DNA from: CAKSUT01 sp045542335
Lineage (GTDB): Bacteria; Bacillota; Clostridia; Oscillospirales; CAG-382
Reading direction: 5' to 3'
Length of the DNA stretch: 64,000 bases
Assembly (NCBI GenBank): GCA_045542335.1
Contig: JAZQKV010000105.1
Location: forward strand, 1-64,000
Shown: piece after piece, positions 7,752 through 17,017 of the stretch
Position numbering within the stretch: the first letter of the stretch is position 1
Layout: every line of letters begins with the position of its first letter
Made by a program: the position numbers and the translations under genes
Notes under the pieces: model-generated
What the model saw: the letters and a program-made list of their open reading frames with translations, nothing else
Database searches by the model: none
What the model was told of the DNA's origin: nothing

Positions 7752-8900
7752 TCAAAGGTCAAAAAATGACATTGGTTCATCGAGCGCACGGCAAAGAACA
7801 TTTGCATTTGCACCTTTAAGCATCGCTTTATTGTCATAGGGGCGCACAACAACCTTTAAGTCGTCTTTTGATACAGTTTCAAAGACATATTTTTCAAGCT
7901 TATCTCGCAGAAACTCATGGGCAATTGCAAGCTTGTCCGAAACCACGACAACGTCCGGGTCAATCATTCTTGAAATGCTGATAATTCCAATTGCAAGATA
8001 TGAGCATACTTTGTCAAGTGCCTTGCAAGCCGCTTCGTCATTGTTGTTGACAAGCTCAAGTATTTCTTCGGTGCTTAACTTTTTGCCCGTGTTTGTTATT
8101 TCGGAATAATATCTTTCCAAAGCTGTTGTTGAACAGTAATTCTCAAGACAACCTCTGTTTTTGCATCGGCAAAGCTCTCCATTCGGGTCAATGGAAATGT
8201 GACCGATTTCGCCTGCAAGTCCGTGGCTTCCTTTTGAGGGCAGACCGTTGTGAAGAACCGCAGAGCCAACACCTGTGTAATTTACAATGTGGCACATAAC
8301 AGAGGGCTTTTCTTCGATGTTGAAATGGTATTCATTAAGTGCGGCGCAAACAGCATCATTCTCAACAAACACCCTGCAGTCAAACTTGCTTTCAAAGGTT
8401 TGCGCAAGCACCTTTCCGTCGTCTGTTTCGTCGCCGTAAAAGCGGGGGACGCTGATTCCGATACCCAACAGCTTTGCTTTGCCCTTTATTCTTGCGACAA
8501 GCTTTTTTGTAAGCTCAAGAGCCTTGTGCGTCATTTCAGCGGTGTTGCCGAAGGTGTAATAATCCTCGAGAATCTTGTCTGTTTTTCCGGCAAGATTGCA
8601 GGTGCAGGCGCACATATATCCTCTTACAACATAAAGTCCGACAGTGCGGTATGCATCATTGTTAAGCTCAAGGTAAATCGGCGGTCTTCCACGGCTTGAT
8701 TTTTCCGAGCGTGTTTCGGTTACAAGTCCGGACTCCATAAGGCGGGAGATAATTTTTGTAATTGTTGCCTGACGAAGCCCTGTCATAATGGAGATGTCAA
8801 TTCGCGAAATATCCTTGTGACCGTGAATCAACTTTAACGCCGCAGAAATATTCTTTTCTTTAATGGTGTCAAGATTCTCGCCTATTTTTTGCGTATTTAT
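7752..8900 (-). CDS. ROK family transcriptional regulator (NagC/XylR type), ATA start proposed
   Basis: This protein of about 382 residues has an N-terminal winged HTH (ISRIDISIMTGLRQATITKI) and a ROK sugar-kinase-like domain. The domain carries the glycine-rich GVGSAVLHNG, the EIGH motif, and a zinc-site-like CRCKNRGCLENYC. Such proteins repress sugar-uptake genes and release DNA on binding a sugar. The first conventional start (TTG 8831) would cut into the HTH. Coding similarity continues upstream (GENLDTIKEKNISAALKLI) to ATA 8900, which stands 8 nt after GGGGG, and no in-frame ATG/GTG/TTG is available there. Targets are not evident from the neighbours. Confidence 0.85.
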   Translation of the reverse strand: MNTQKIGENLDTIKEKNISAALKLIHGHKDISRIDISIMTGLRQATITKIISRLMESGLVTETRSEKSSRGRPPIYLELNNDAYRTVGLYVVRGYMCACTCNLAGKTDKILEDYYTFGNTAEMTHKALELTKKLVARIKGKAKLLGIGISVPRFYGDETDDGKVLAQTFESKFDCRVFVENDAVCAALNEYHFNIEEKPSVMCHIVNYTGVGSAVLHNGLPSKGSHGLAGEIGHISIDPNGELCRCKNRGCLENYCSTTALERYYSEITNTGKKLSTEEILELVNNNDEAACKALDKVCSYLAIGIISISRMIDPDVVVVSDKLAIAHEFLRDKLEKYVFETVSKDDLKVVVRPYDNKAMLKGANANVLCRALDEPMSFFDL

Positions 8901-8949
8901 GTCTTTTACCCCCTTTTAAAGGTTGTAAGATAGTTTCTTTCCTCCTTTT

Positions 8950-8978
8950 ATTATATCATGTGTCGCAGTTTTTGTCAA
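8950..8978 (-). promoter_or_regulatory. sigma-A promoter of the ROK regulator gene
   Basis: On the minus strand a perfect TTGACA (8973-8978), a 17-nt spacer and a perfect TATAAT (8950-8955) point at the regulator gene. The transcript would begin close to a GGAGG (8941-8945) that is too far from the coding start to be its main ribosome site. Confidence 0.9.
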
Positions 8979-9332
8979 TAACCTTGAAAAAATCTTTTCT
9001 CAAAGATGACAGAGCACAAAGCGACAAGTGTGGTTAAAAAAAGTGCGTTGATGTGAGCGATTATGCAAACGGAAGTTTAATGATTTCGCCGCATAATTAC
9101 TCAAAACTCAAAAATCATCACCTGTTTTGGGGTAAATATTTGCAAAATCTTATAGAAAACCTTGCAATTATGTGGTATCATAATATTGGGAGATGGTTTG
9201 GCACACTTTTCTTTCCACCGTGTCTTTATTATACATCAAGTGCTGTCCCTTTTTTGGGACTTTACTATAAATCGCAATAGGTTCTTATTTTTTGAAATAA
9301 GTAATAGAATAGAAAGAGGGGAGTGAGCCCGT
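8979..9332. other. intergenic region, no gene seen
   Basis: This AT-rich stretch separates the divergent ROK and SLH-peptidase genes. A short open frame at 9053-9280 has no Shine-Dalgarno site and no recognisable sequence. A small GTCCC/GGGAC inverted repeat lies near 9245-9261. I cannot place a convincing promoter for the plus-strand gene. Confidence 0.6.
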
Positions 9333-11063
9333 GTGAAAAATCAGGCTAATGGAGAATATTCATTTTCAAAGCTTTGCAAACATTTCAGAATAAAGAGAAC
9401 AAAGGTCATTAAAGCTATTGTGCTTACGGCGGTTGTCATGCTTGTTTGCACGGGATTTCTTTCTGCATCGGCAAAGTCCCCTGCAATTGTGAGTCCATGG
9501 GCAATGGAGGTTGTTGAAGCGGCAAATCTTGCGGGAATACTGCCTGCCGAAATGTTCCCGACAGACTACAAGGCAGACATAACCAGGCATCAGATTGCTG
9601 TGCTTGTTGCCAACGCCTACGACAGAATAACGGGCACGACGGGAAGCGAAAATGATCCGGGATTTGCGGACATTGACGAATACGCTGAAAAGAGAATTAA
9701 ATCCCTTGGCATAATGAACGGAAAGGGCGGCGACCTTTTTAAACCTTATGACAATCTGACAAGGCAGGAAATGGCAAAAATAATTGTTTCGCTGAAGTCT
9801 GTCATCGACGGCGAGCAAATCCCCGAAAGCTATGAAAATCCGCCGCTTTCGGATTTTGAGAGTGTTGCTCAATGGGCAAAACCATTTGTTGCGGCTTCTT
9901 TTGCTAACGGAATTTTCAAAGGTCGTTCAGACGGTGCATTTCATCCGGTGGACAATCTCACAATTGAAGAAGCAATTGCGGTTGTTATGAGAATAAACCG
10001 TCTGCCGGCTGTGGCAAAGCCTGTGATAAAGTCTGAATTTCTTTCCGAAGGTGCAATTCACACAGATGCTGAAATTATAACAGTTTCCGTGGAAAATGCA
10101 AAGGGCGGTTTTGAGCTTTTCAATTGTTGCAAAACCGAAACGGGAACATATGTGACAACGCTCGGTAACACAACTTCTTCCTCAATGACAATTCACACCG
10201 CAAGCTTTATGGGTAACGGAACTCACTATCTTTTTGCACGTTGTGCAGACGGAGTTTTTTCAGACCCTGTGGAAATGGTTCCATACTCCGCAAATGCCGG
10301 TCTTCGTACAAGCATTTACAACCCCGATGAATACACAAATCAGGTAACGGTGAACTGGAATCGTGTGGCGATGGCGGATTCATACACCCTCACCATCAGC
10401 GAAACACGATACACCGCAGGCATTGGGGACATTGGCTATGGTCCGACAAAGGTTTATGAATTTGACGACGAAACAAGTTTTACCTTTGAAGCTTATCCAA
10501 ATATCACCTATACAATTGAGCTCATGGCAGGAAACTTCTTTGAAACGTGTACGCTTGCCGTGGATTTTGTCACCGACAAGGACATTGCTTCAGCAATCAA
10601 GGCTTCTTATCCAACCACCAAAGCTGAGGCGCAGGCACTCATGAAAAGCGTGACAGTTCCTGTGTGGAAAATACGAGATGGCAAAAAAGTTGCCTCTCAG
10701 CTTACAGTTGATGTGCATAACCTTATTGCCGACAAGGTTGAGGCGGCATTTAACGATATTTTCAATGGCCCCGAAAAAGCACCGATTTATACAATCGGAG
10801 GCTTTGCATGGCGAGGCGGCAGGTCAGAGCATAATGTGGGCACAGCTCTTGACTTGAACCCTGACGAAAACTATTGCCTTTACAGCAGCGGCGCAATTGT
10901 TGGCTCATATTGGAAGCCCGACGAGGACGAGTATTCATTTTCACCCTATGGCGATGTTGTGAAGTGCTTTGAAAAATACGGCTTCACATGGGGCGGCGAT
11001 GCATGGTTCAACGGCGTGTACGGTACTCGGGACTATATGCATTTTTCTTACATGGGAACATAA
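9333..11063 (+). CDS. SLH-domain protein with M15 D,D-/L,D-carboxypeptidase-like domain
   Basis: This 576-residue exported protein begins with a basic stretch and a signal/anchor helix (about residues 26-47). Three S-layer homology repeats follow (about 55-235; for example GFADIDEYAEKRIKSLGIMN and PLSDFESVAQWAKPFVAASF), which attach to pyruvylated wall polymer. A beta-sandwich middle region follows. A C-terminal peptidase M15/VanY-like domain carries the zinc ligands in SEHNVGTALDLNPD and DYMHFSY. It likely trims peptidoglycan peptides at the cell surface. The GTG start at 9333 follows GAGGGGAG. The gene is monocistronic with its own terminator. Confidence 0.85.
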   Translation: MKNQANGEYSFSKLCKHFRIKRTKVIKAIVLTAVVMLVCTGFLSASAKSPAIVSPWAMEVVEAANLAGILPAEMFPTDYKADITRHQIAVLVANAYDRITGTTGSENDPGFADIDEYAEKRIKSLGIMNGKGGDLFKPYDNLTRQEMAKIIVSLKSVIDGEQIPESYENPPLSDFESVAQWAKPFVAASFANGIFKGRSDGAFHPVDNLTIEEAIAVVMRINRLPAVAKPVIKSEFLSEGAIHTDAEIITVSVENAKGGFELFNCCKTETGTYVTTLGNTTSSSMTIHTASFMGNGTHYLFARCADGVFSDPVEMVPYSANAGLRTSIYNPDEYTNQVTVNWNRVAMADSYTLTISETRYTAGIGDIGYGPTKVYEFDDETSFTFEAYPNITYTIELMAGNFFETCTLAVDFVTDKDIASAIKASYPTTKAEAQALMKSVTVPVWKIRDGKKVASQLTVDVHNLIADKVEAAFNDIFNGPEKAPIYTIGGFAWRGGRSEHNVGTALDLNPDENYCLYSSGAIVGSYWKPDEDEYSFSPYGDVVKCFEKYGFTWGGDAWFNGVYGTRDYMHFSYMGT

Positions 11064-11077
11064 TTATAGAGTGTGCC

Positions 11078-11111
11078 AATGGGGAGTTTTCTATGAAAAC
11101 TCCCCATTTTT
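11078..11111 (+). terminator. terminator of the SLH-peptidase gene
   Basis: The long stem AATGGGGAGTTTTC/GAAAACTCCCCATT with a three-base loop is followed by TTT, 15 nt after the stop codon. Confidence 0.92.
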
Positions 11112-11416
11112 GAATTCACAGAAAAGTTTTACAAAGGGTGGGAGAGATTCATTGGGGGATTTGGTTTTGAGAGAGCGTTGTACAGCTTTGGGAGTGGTTT
11201 AAGATATTTATGAAGATAAAGCGTGATTTTAGTTTTGAAATTCTTGGCGGAGCGTGTGTGCGTTCTGTTTTTTTGCCGATATTTGTGATATTATGAACAA
11301 AGAGCGCAAAAATGTGAAGATTATCATGAAAATATACAACTTCTGTTTTGGTAAAGTAGCAAATCTGTAATTCTCGGTGAAAAAGCAAAGAGGGCGTAAA
11401 AAAATGGCGAATCAGG
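11112..11416. other. intergenic region, no gene seen
   Basis: About 300 nt separate the SLH-gene terminator from the promoter of the HTH gene. Open frames on either strand here lack ribosome sites and resemble nothing I know. Confidence 0.55.
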
Positions 11417-11445
11417 TTGACAATCAGCAGTTTTTGTGATATAAT
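11417..11445 (+). promoter_or_regulatory. sigma-A promoter of the HTH protein gene
   Basis: TTGACA (11417-11422) and TATAAT (11440-11445) are both perfect, with a 17-nt spacer. The transcript start would be near 11452. Confidence 0.93.
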
Positions 11446-11467
11446 TTAAAAGCGTTCGAAAAAACTA

Positions 11468-11481
11468 TAAACAATTGTTTA
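11468..11481 (+). promoter_or_regulatory. palindromic operator candidate
   Basis: The perfect 14-bp palindrome TAAACAATTGTTTA lies about 16 nt after the predicted transcript start of the HTH gene. That position suits repression, and autoregulation by the encoded HTH protein is the simplest guess. Confidence 0.5.
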
Positions 11482-11569
11482 CGGAATTTTGAAACTGTGG
11501 GGGATAACAGTGCTGATTCCGTGGGCAGTACAGCACGGTTTGATTACCGACACCATGGGAGGCGAGAAA

Positions 11570-13024
11570 TTGTATAATCAAACTTTCGGACAGTTTTTAA
11601 AAAGGGTACTTGACAAAAGGGATTTAAGCACACGCTCACTTGCGGGGATTATGGGGCTTAAGAGCAAAACGCAAATAACACGTCTGCTCGACGACAGTTG
11701 TACAATGAAAACAATTGAGGCTTTTGCGGAAAAGCTTAAAATTTCGCTTGAGCTTTCAAAAAAAGAAATGTCGGATATGGAGGAGGCAATTCTCAACCAT
11801 GGAACATCTCAGGCTCTCATAAAGTCAAGAGGTGTCCTTCAAACGCTTCTTACCGGCAAATACAGCGATGCTTCAAAAAAGATACAGTGCTTTTTGAAAA
11901 ACGGTTGCGACGAAATTGATGAGCAATATAACCTCGGCGATGCCCTTGCAAGAATGATTGAGCAAAACAAAAACGCACAAATTGAGATTTATATCCGCAA
12001 CATAAATTCTATGGAGCTTGTTTGTGCGCTGACAAAAATTATTCACCGTCAACCCACGCCGAAGCTCACTGTTCATCATTATTTCAGCGATGGCGAAAGC
12101 GTTGAGGACATTGGTATTTTGCTTTGCGGTCTTCTTAACCTTGCAACTTTTGAGGGGTACTATCCATACAGACTTCCCGAGGGAATGAGAACAGGCAGCG
12201 GACTTGTTGTTTTTGTAAATGGCGGCGAAAAAACAACGCTTATCAACGTTTTTGGCGAAAAGAATTTCTCCGAGATAACAGACACGTTCCCGGAGAGTAT
12301 GTATAAGCATATTAAAAAATCATATGAAAGACTAAGCTCAATAAGCGCACCTCTTAAAAACAGCTTTAGGAGCGACCCTCTTGAAAAGCTTTCGGCATTT
12401 ATTGAGGATCAGATTGAAAAGGATTGCGTGCCGAGCATCGAGCTTGCTTCAACGCTGTGTTTTATGATGGTTCCTTTTCACATCCAGGAAATACTTTATA
12501 AGGACTCAAATTATATGGGACTTGGAAAGGACCATCCTGTTGTCGGCAAAATGGTTGTTGCAATGAAAGAGCGTTCTGAAAACATTTTTTCGACCAAGAA
12601 AAACAAAAACCTCTCTCTCATTTGTACAAGAGAGGGACTTGAACGTTTCCTTGAAACAGGAAAGACCGACGATTGGTTCCCATTTTTCCGTCAACTTACG
12701 CCGGAAGAAAGAGAAGAAACCATTGCAAGTGTCAGACAGAATTTCGGCGGAAATATCCATGTTCTTGCAAAGGAATACAGCGTAAGAAATTTTGAGTGCA
12801 TTGTTTTCCAGGGCCATGGAATACAGATTTGCGCCCCCGGGGCAGGTTATTGGAGCAATTTCAGCACCGTCGACATAACCGATCGCCGCATGGAGCGTCT
12901 TTTGAAGGACTTTCTTGCCAATGATGTTATAAGGAATTGTTGCATCAGCGCAAGGGACATGAAAAAGCTTTGGCTTGATATTGACAGGAAAATTGCAAAA
13001 ATAAAGGAAAATAGCAAGATATAA
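11570..13024 (+). CDS. HTH-domain protein of unknown function
   Basis: This protein of about 484 residues has an N-terminal HTH of the XRE/lambda-repressor type (FGQFLKRVLDKRDLSTRSLA with TMKTIEAFAEKL as the third-helix region). About 400 residues follow that I do not recognise. They show no membrane segments, no catalytic signature and an even charge. TTG 11570 is chosen because GGGAGG lies 7 nt before it; longer in-frame starts at 11489 and 11555 place that site inside the gene. It has a strong promoter and a palindromic site of its own. It could be a sensor-regulator, but the ligand or partner is unknown. Confidence 0.75.
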   Translation: MYNQTFGQFLKRVLDKRDLSTRSLAGIMGLKSKTQITRLLDDSCTMKTIEAFAEKLKISLELSKKEMSDMEEAILNHGTSQALIKSRGVLQTLLTGKYSDASKKIQCFLKNGCDEIDEQYNLGDALARMIEQNKNAQIEIYIRNINSMELVCALTKIIHRQPTPKLTVHHYFSDGESVEDIGILLCGLLNLATFEGYYPYRLPEGMRTGSGLVVFVNGGEKTTLINVFGEKNFSEITDTFPESMYKHIKKSYERLSSISAPLKNSFRSDPLEKLSAFIEDQIEKDCVPSIELASTLCFMMVPFHIQEILYKDSNYMGLGKDHPVVGKMVVAMKERSENIFSTKKNKNLSLICTREGLERFLETGKTDDWFPFFRQLTPEEREETIASVRQNFGGNIHVLAKEYSVRNFECIVFQGHGIQICAPGAGYWSNFSTVDITDRRMERLLKDFLANDVIRNCCISARDMKKLWLDIDRKIAKIKENSKI

Positions 13025-13057
13025 CATTTAAAAAAGTAAAATGTGGCAAAATATAAC

Positions 13058-13092
13058 AGGGGGACAGGCGTGAAGTCTGTCCCTCTGTTGTT
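13058..13092. terminator. terminator between convergent genes
   Basis: The stem AGGGGGACAG/CTGTCCCTCT encloses GCGTGAAGT and lies between the HTH gene and the serine-hydrolase gene that faces it. The T-tracts on both sides are weak, so efficiency is uncertain. Confidence 0.6.
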
Positions 13093-13128
13093 CATATGAA
13101 AATACTGTTTGTCGGGGAATGTGAAAGG

Positions 13129-14604
13129 TTATGCCTGTTTGCCGGATGCAATGCCCTCGTAGTTTGTGAGGAACGCCTCGGCGGTCTTTTCCATGACGAC
13201 GGTTACACGGCTGTCCTTGAAAGCAAACACCATGTCAAGAGTGCCGAAGTATTTGTCAATGACTTGCACCTTGATGTGAAGCTTCTGAGGCTCAATCCAC
13301 TCTGCCGAAGCTGCACAGTCATACTGATGTCCGGGAACACCAAACGTTGCCACAAGATCCGAATAACCTTTTTCGGGGAATTTTGAAAATTCATTTTTGC
13401 CAAGACCGAACGCAAGCTCCATGTCACCGTTTGCGTTGGTGTAATTAAGCACGCCGTAATCACCGTTGAAGCTTATGCGGAAATTCTTCAGACCCATGGA
13501 GTTGCCGTTCATGACATATGTCACGCCGTCAATGTTCTTTGCAAAATCGCTTGTCAGTTTGCCGTCAGCAAAAACAAGCTTGCGGTTGCTCTCATAAGCG
13601 CAAAGCTCATCATAAGCCGCCTTGTTTTCGGGGAGAGGGGTGTCGGAGAGCTTCTCAATTATGTTTTCATAAAGCTCGTAATAAAGGACAAAGCGTGTCA
13701 TGGGGGAGTTGCCCTGATTGTCGGAATTTATAACAAAAAGGAAATCTGTAATGGGGTCGTAAATTGCAAACTGGTCACCCATTCCAACAAAGGCAAAACC
13801 GTCCCGGGGAGCTTTCCAGATCTGATAACCGTAACCGAAACTGCCATAGGTGTAGTGATCGCCAATGTCATTTGCAACCTGCTTTGAGGTTGCCTCGGTG
13901 AGGAATCTTTCGTCCATATAACGCTTGCCTTCCCATGTGCCCTTGTTGGCAACAAAGCGAGCCATGGTGAGAAGGTCACGGGAGGTGCACATGATGCCCG
14001 AATCGCCGAACGAATGACCGCCCGGGCACTTTATGCAGTATGCATCCTCACTAAAGCCGCAGTCACGCAAAAATCTGTCCTTGAGAAATTCAAGAAAAGG
14101 CTTGCCGCAAATGCGCTCAACAATGGCGCACAGCTGATAGGACACAGGGCTGTCATACTGGAAAAACGTTCCGGGAATTTTGTCGGCGGGATTTCTGAAA
14201 TAAACCTCGGTTCTGTCCTCGGTTCCGCTTGAAAACCAGTTCACGCCACTACGCTTGCAGGTTGACATCGTGAGTGCATCACGAATGGTCATTTCATAAA
14301 GCCATTCGTTGTCATTTTCGTTTTTATATTCGGGAAGATAGTCAATAAATTTGTCATCAAGGCTCATTTTGCCGTCCTCAACGAGAAGTCCGACAGCAAT
14401 TGCAACAAAGCTCTTTGAAATGGAATACATTCTGTGCTTGAAGTCCTTGTTGAAAGGCGCATAATAGGTTTCGCAGAAAATGTTGTTGCCTCTTGCCATG
14501 ATGATGCTGTGTGTGCTCATCTTGTATTTTTCAAGCATTTTGATAAAGCCGAGAACCGCCTCGGATGATATACCCGCTTTTTCGGGAGAAATTCTTTCAA
14601 ACAT
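13129..14604 (-). CDS. serine hydrolase, beta-lactamase (class C/EstB) fold, copy B
   Basis: This 491-residue cytoplasmic-looking protein has no signal peptide. The nucleophile motif SxxK is in YSISKSFVAIAVG (about residue 70), and the second catalytic element is YDSPVSY, where class C enzymes have YxN. The family includes penicillin-recognising enzymes, esterases and D-aminopeptidases, and the substrate cannot be told from sequence. The C-terminal 150 residues form an extra beta-rich domain. ATG 14604 follows GGAGG at a good spacing. It is a tandem duplicate of the gene at 14631-16109, 26 nt away, which it follows in the same transcript. Confidence 0.85.
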   Translation of the reverse strand: MFERISPEKAGISSEAVLGFIKMLEKYKMSTHSIIMARGNNIFCETYYAPFNKDFKHRMYSISKSFVAIAVGLLVEDGKMSLDDKFIDYLPEYKNENDNEWLYEMTIRDALTMSTCKRSGVNWFSSGTEDRTEVYFRNPADKIPGTFFQYDSPVSYQLCAIVERICGKPFLEFLKDRFLRDCGFSEDAYCIKCPGGHSFGDSGIMCTSRDLLTMARFVANKGTWEGKRYMDERFLTEATSKQVANDIGDHYTYGSFGYGYQIWKAPRDGFAFVGMGDQFAIYDPITDFLFVINSDNQGNSPMTRFVLYYELYENIIEKLSDTPLPENKAAYDELCAYESNRKLVFADGKLTSDFAKNIDGVTYVMNGNSMGLKNFRISFNGDYGVLNYTNANGDMELAFGLGKNEFSKFPEKGYSDLVATFGVPGHQYDCAASAEWIEPQKLHIKVQVIDKYFGTLDMVFAFKDSRVTVVMEKTAEAFLTNYEGIASGKQA

Positions 14605-14630
14605 TGTCTTTATACCTCCGCTTTCGGTTT

Positions 14631-16109
14631 TCACGCTTTTTTGCCTGTGGCAAAGCCGTAGTATTCGTTAAGGAACGCTTCGGCGCACTTTTCCATTTGT
14701 ACGCAAACACGTTCATCCTTGAAGGAGAAAGCCATGTTGAGTGTTCCGAAATACTTGTCAATAACCTGAACCTTTAAATGAAGCTTTTTAGCTTCAAGCC
14801 ATTCTGCCGATACTGCACAATCATATTTATGCCCCGGCACACCAACTGTTCCCACCATATCCGAATAGCCTTCCTCCGGGAACTTTCCGAAAACATTCTT
14901 TCCAAGACCAAAGCCAAGCTCCTTGTAGCCTTGCTTGTTTGTGTAGCAAAGAACGCCCTCGCTGCCGTCTTTTGAAAACTTGAAGGTAAACTCGGAAATG
15001 CCCATGCGGTTGTCGGAAAGCTGATAAGTAACGCCGTCAATTTCCTTTGCAAACTCGCTTGTTGTTTCGCCTCTTGCAAAGTTTAGAACACGGGTGTTTT
15101 CAAGCTCTTTAAGCTCGGCATAGGCGGCTTCATCTTCGGGAAGAGGAGTGTCAGAAAGTTTCTCAACAATGATTTCATAAAGTGCATGATAGAGGACATA
15201 TTGGGAAATGGAACTGCCTTGGTTGTCGGAATTTATAACAAAAAGGAAATCTGTCATGGGGTCATAAATTGCAAACTGGTCGCCCATTCCGATAAATGCA
15301 AAGCCGTCTCTGGGAGCTTTCCACACCTGATAGCCGTAGCCGAGGCAATCAAAGCGGTTGTATGCCCTGTTTGAGTTTGAGGCAAGATTTGAGCAGGCTT
15401 CTTCAAGATACTCTGCGTTCATGTAACGCTTGCCGTTCCAGGTACCCTTGTTGGCGACAAAGCGTGCGAAGGTTAAAAGGTCCCGGGAGGTACACATAAC
15501 CGCAGAATCTCCCCACGCTCTTCCGCCAACAGCTTGCAGGCAATAGGAATCCTTGCAGAATCCGCAATCCACAAGGAATCTTTCCTTGAGGACTTCGATG
15601 AAAGTTTTTCCTGTGAGCTTTTCAACAATAACACCAAGCATATATGAGCCGGGGCTGTCGTATCTCCAGATTGTGCCGGGAATTTTGTCGGCAGGTTCTC
15701 TGAAATAAACCTCGCTTCTGTCGCTTGTTCCACAGGTGAACCAGTTTGTGCCGGCGGTTTTGCAGGAACACATTCTGAGGGAGTCACGAATGGTCATTTC
15801 ACGAAGAAGATCGTTTTCCTTGTCATTTTTATATTCAGGGAAAAAGTCAACAAGCTTGTCGTCAAGGCTGAGCTTGCCGTCCTCAATCATAAGACCGATT
15901 GCAACCGAAACAAAGCTCTTTGACACGGAATACATTCTGTGCTTGAAATCCTTGTTAAAGGGCGCAAAATATGTCTCGGAGAAAATGTTGTCCCCCCTTG
16001 ACATGATTATGCTGTGTACATTGAGCTTGTATTTTTCAAGGGTTTTGATGAATTTTACAACTGCCCTTGATGAAATTCCCGCTTTTTCGGGAGAAATCCT
16101 TTCAAACAT
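14631..16109 (-). CDS. serine hydrolase, beta-lactamase (class C/EstB) fold, copy A
   Basis: This 492-residue paralogue of the next gene has the same start (MFERISPEKAGISS), the SxxK motif YSVSKSFVS, YDSPGSY, and the same C-terminal extension ending in FLNEYYGFATGKKA. The two copies align over their full length and differ throughout, so the duplication is not recent. ATG 16109 follows GGAGGT. No signal peptide is seen. I found no convincing promoter in the 214 nt before it, so it may be read through from tpk. Confidence 0.85.
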   Translation of the reverse strand: MFERISPEKAGISSRAVVKFIKTLEKYKLNVHSIIMSRGDNIFSETYFAPFNKDFKHRMYSVSKSFVSVAIGLMIEDGKLSLDDKLVDFFPEYKNDKENDLLREMTIRDSLRMCSCKTAGTNWFTCGTSDRSEVYFREPADKIPGTIWRYDSPGSYMLGVIVEKLTGKTFIEVLKERFLVDCGFCKDSYCLQAVGGRAWGDSAVMCTSRDLLTFARFVANKGTWNGKRYMNAEYLEEACSNLASNSNRAYNRFDCLGYGYQVWKAPRDGFAFIGMGDQFAIYDPMTDFLFVINSDNQGSSISQYVLYHALYEIIVEKLSDTPLPEDEAAYAELKELENTRVLNFARGETTSEFAKEIDGVTYQLSDNRMGISEFTFKFSKDGSEGVLCYTNKQGYKELGFGLGKNVFGKFPEEGYSDMVGTVGVPGHKYDCAVSAEWLEAKKLHLKVQVIDKYFGTLNMAFSFKDERVCVQMEKCAEAFLNEYYGFATGKKA

Positions 16110-16323
16110 GTTTTTGTACCTCCGGATGATTTATAAAAGTGAGCCGTAATGCGGAAAAATACCGCCGATTCACGAATTTAACTGCAATATAGCACACGTT
16201 TTCCGCAATGCCACTTTGAAAATGCGGCAATAAGTTATTATGTCAAAAACAGCACTGAAATTGCTGCTTTGGTGGGTGTTATCTGTCTTGCTTCACAGCA
16301 TTAAAAAGATGCGTGAATAAGAA

Positions 16324-16968
16324 TCAGTCTGCGCTTTCAATAACAACCGCCTCGCCTGCGCCAACGGAAATAACAGCTTTTTCGCCGACAATTTCGTTTG
16401 AAACGGTGATTGCGTCATCTCTGCAAACCTCGGCATTTTCAAGCGGATATTTAACGCCACTCATACAAACTCCCGAAAGCTTTTCGGAAACGGGGATGAG
16501 CGAAAGATATTTGAAGCCTCTGCGCTTAAGCACTTCAACACTTGAATTTTTAATGTATGTGGCATGGTTTTTTCCGTCAACAATTTCAAGGTCAACGCCT
16601 TTTTTTGCGGCATATGCAAGGAGGTTTATGTTGGCAAGTGTGTGGTCAAGACGGCCTCCGAGACCGCCGATAATCACAATGTCATCAAAGCCTTCGTCAA
16701 TGGCATAGTCAAGACATTCCTTTGTGTCGGTGTAGTCCTTTTCAACAGGGAGAAGAATATATTTTGCCGACGGAAACATTGCCTTTGCCTTTTCAATATC
16801 AAGGGAATCCATGTCGCCGATAACAACGTGAGGGCAAAGACCGTAGCCACGAAGTCTTTCGCAGCCTGAATCCGCCGCAATCAGAAAATCATCGGGATTG
16901 GGAACAAAGCCGAGGGTTGATGTGGAGAACGAATCGCCCCACGCATATATGTAACACTTTTTTGACAA
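16324..16968 (-). CDS. thiamine pyrophosphokinase
   Basis: This 214-residue enzyme transfers pyrophosphate from ATP to thiamine to make the cofactor TPP. The family blocks are all present: AADSG, GDMDSLD, EKDYTDTKECLDYA and the catalytic GGLGGRLDHTLANINLL. The C-terminal domain binds thiamine. The start is TTG 16968, with AAAGGATG about 8 nt before it. It lies 49 nt after rsgA, the common rsgA-(rpe)-tpk order of Firmicutes, but rpe is missing here. Confidence 0.93.
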   Translation of the reverse strand: MSKKCYIYAWGDSFSTSTLGFVPNPDDFLIAADSGCERLRGYGLCPHVVIGDMDSLDIEKAKAMFPSAKYILLPVEKDYTDTKECLDYAIDEGFDDIVIIGGLGGRLDHTLANINLLAYAAKKGVDLEIVDGKNHATYIKNSSVEVLKRRGFKYLSLIPVSEKLSGVCMSGVKYPLENAEVCRDDAITVSNEIVGEKAVISVGAGEAVVIESAD

Positions 16969-17017
16969 TCCTTACACATCCTTTCACAGGGAATATAATA
17001 CTTCATTTCGCACAACA

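Noticed and set aside
9053..9280. 75-codon open frame before the SLH gene
   Set aside because: There is no Shine-Dalgarno site, its composition looks random, and it resembles nothing known.
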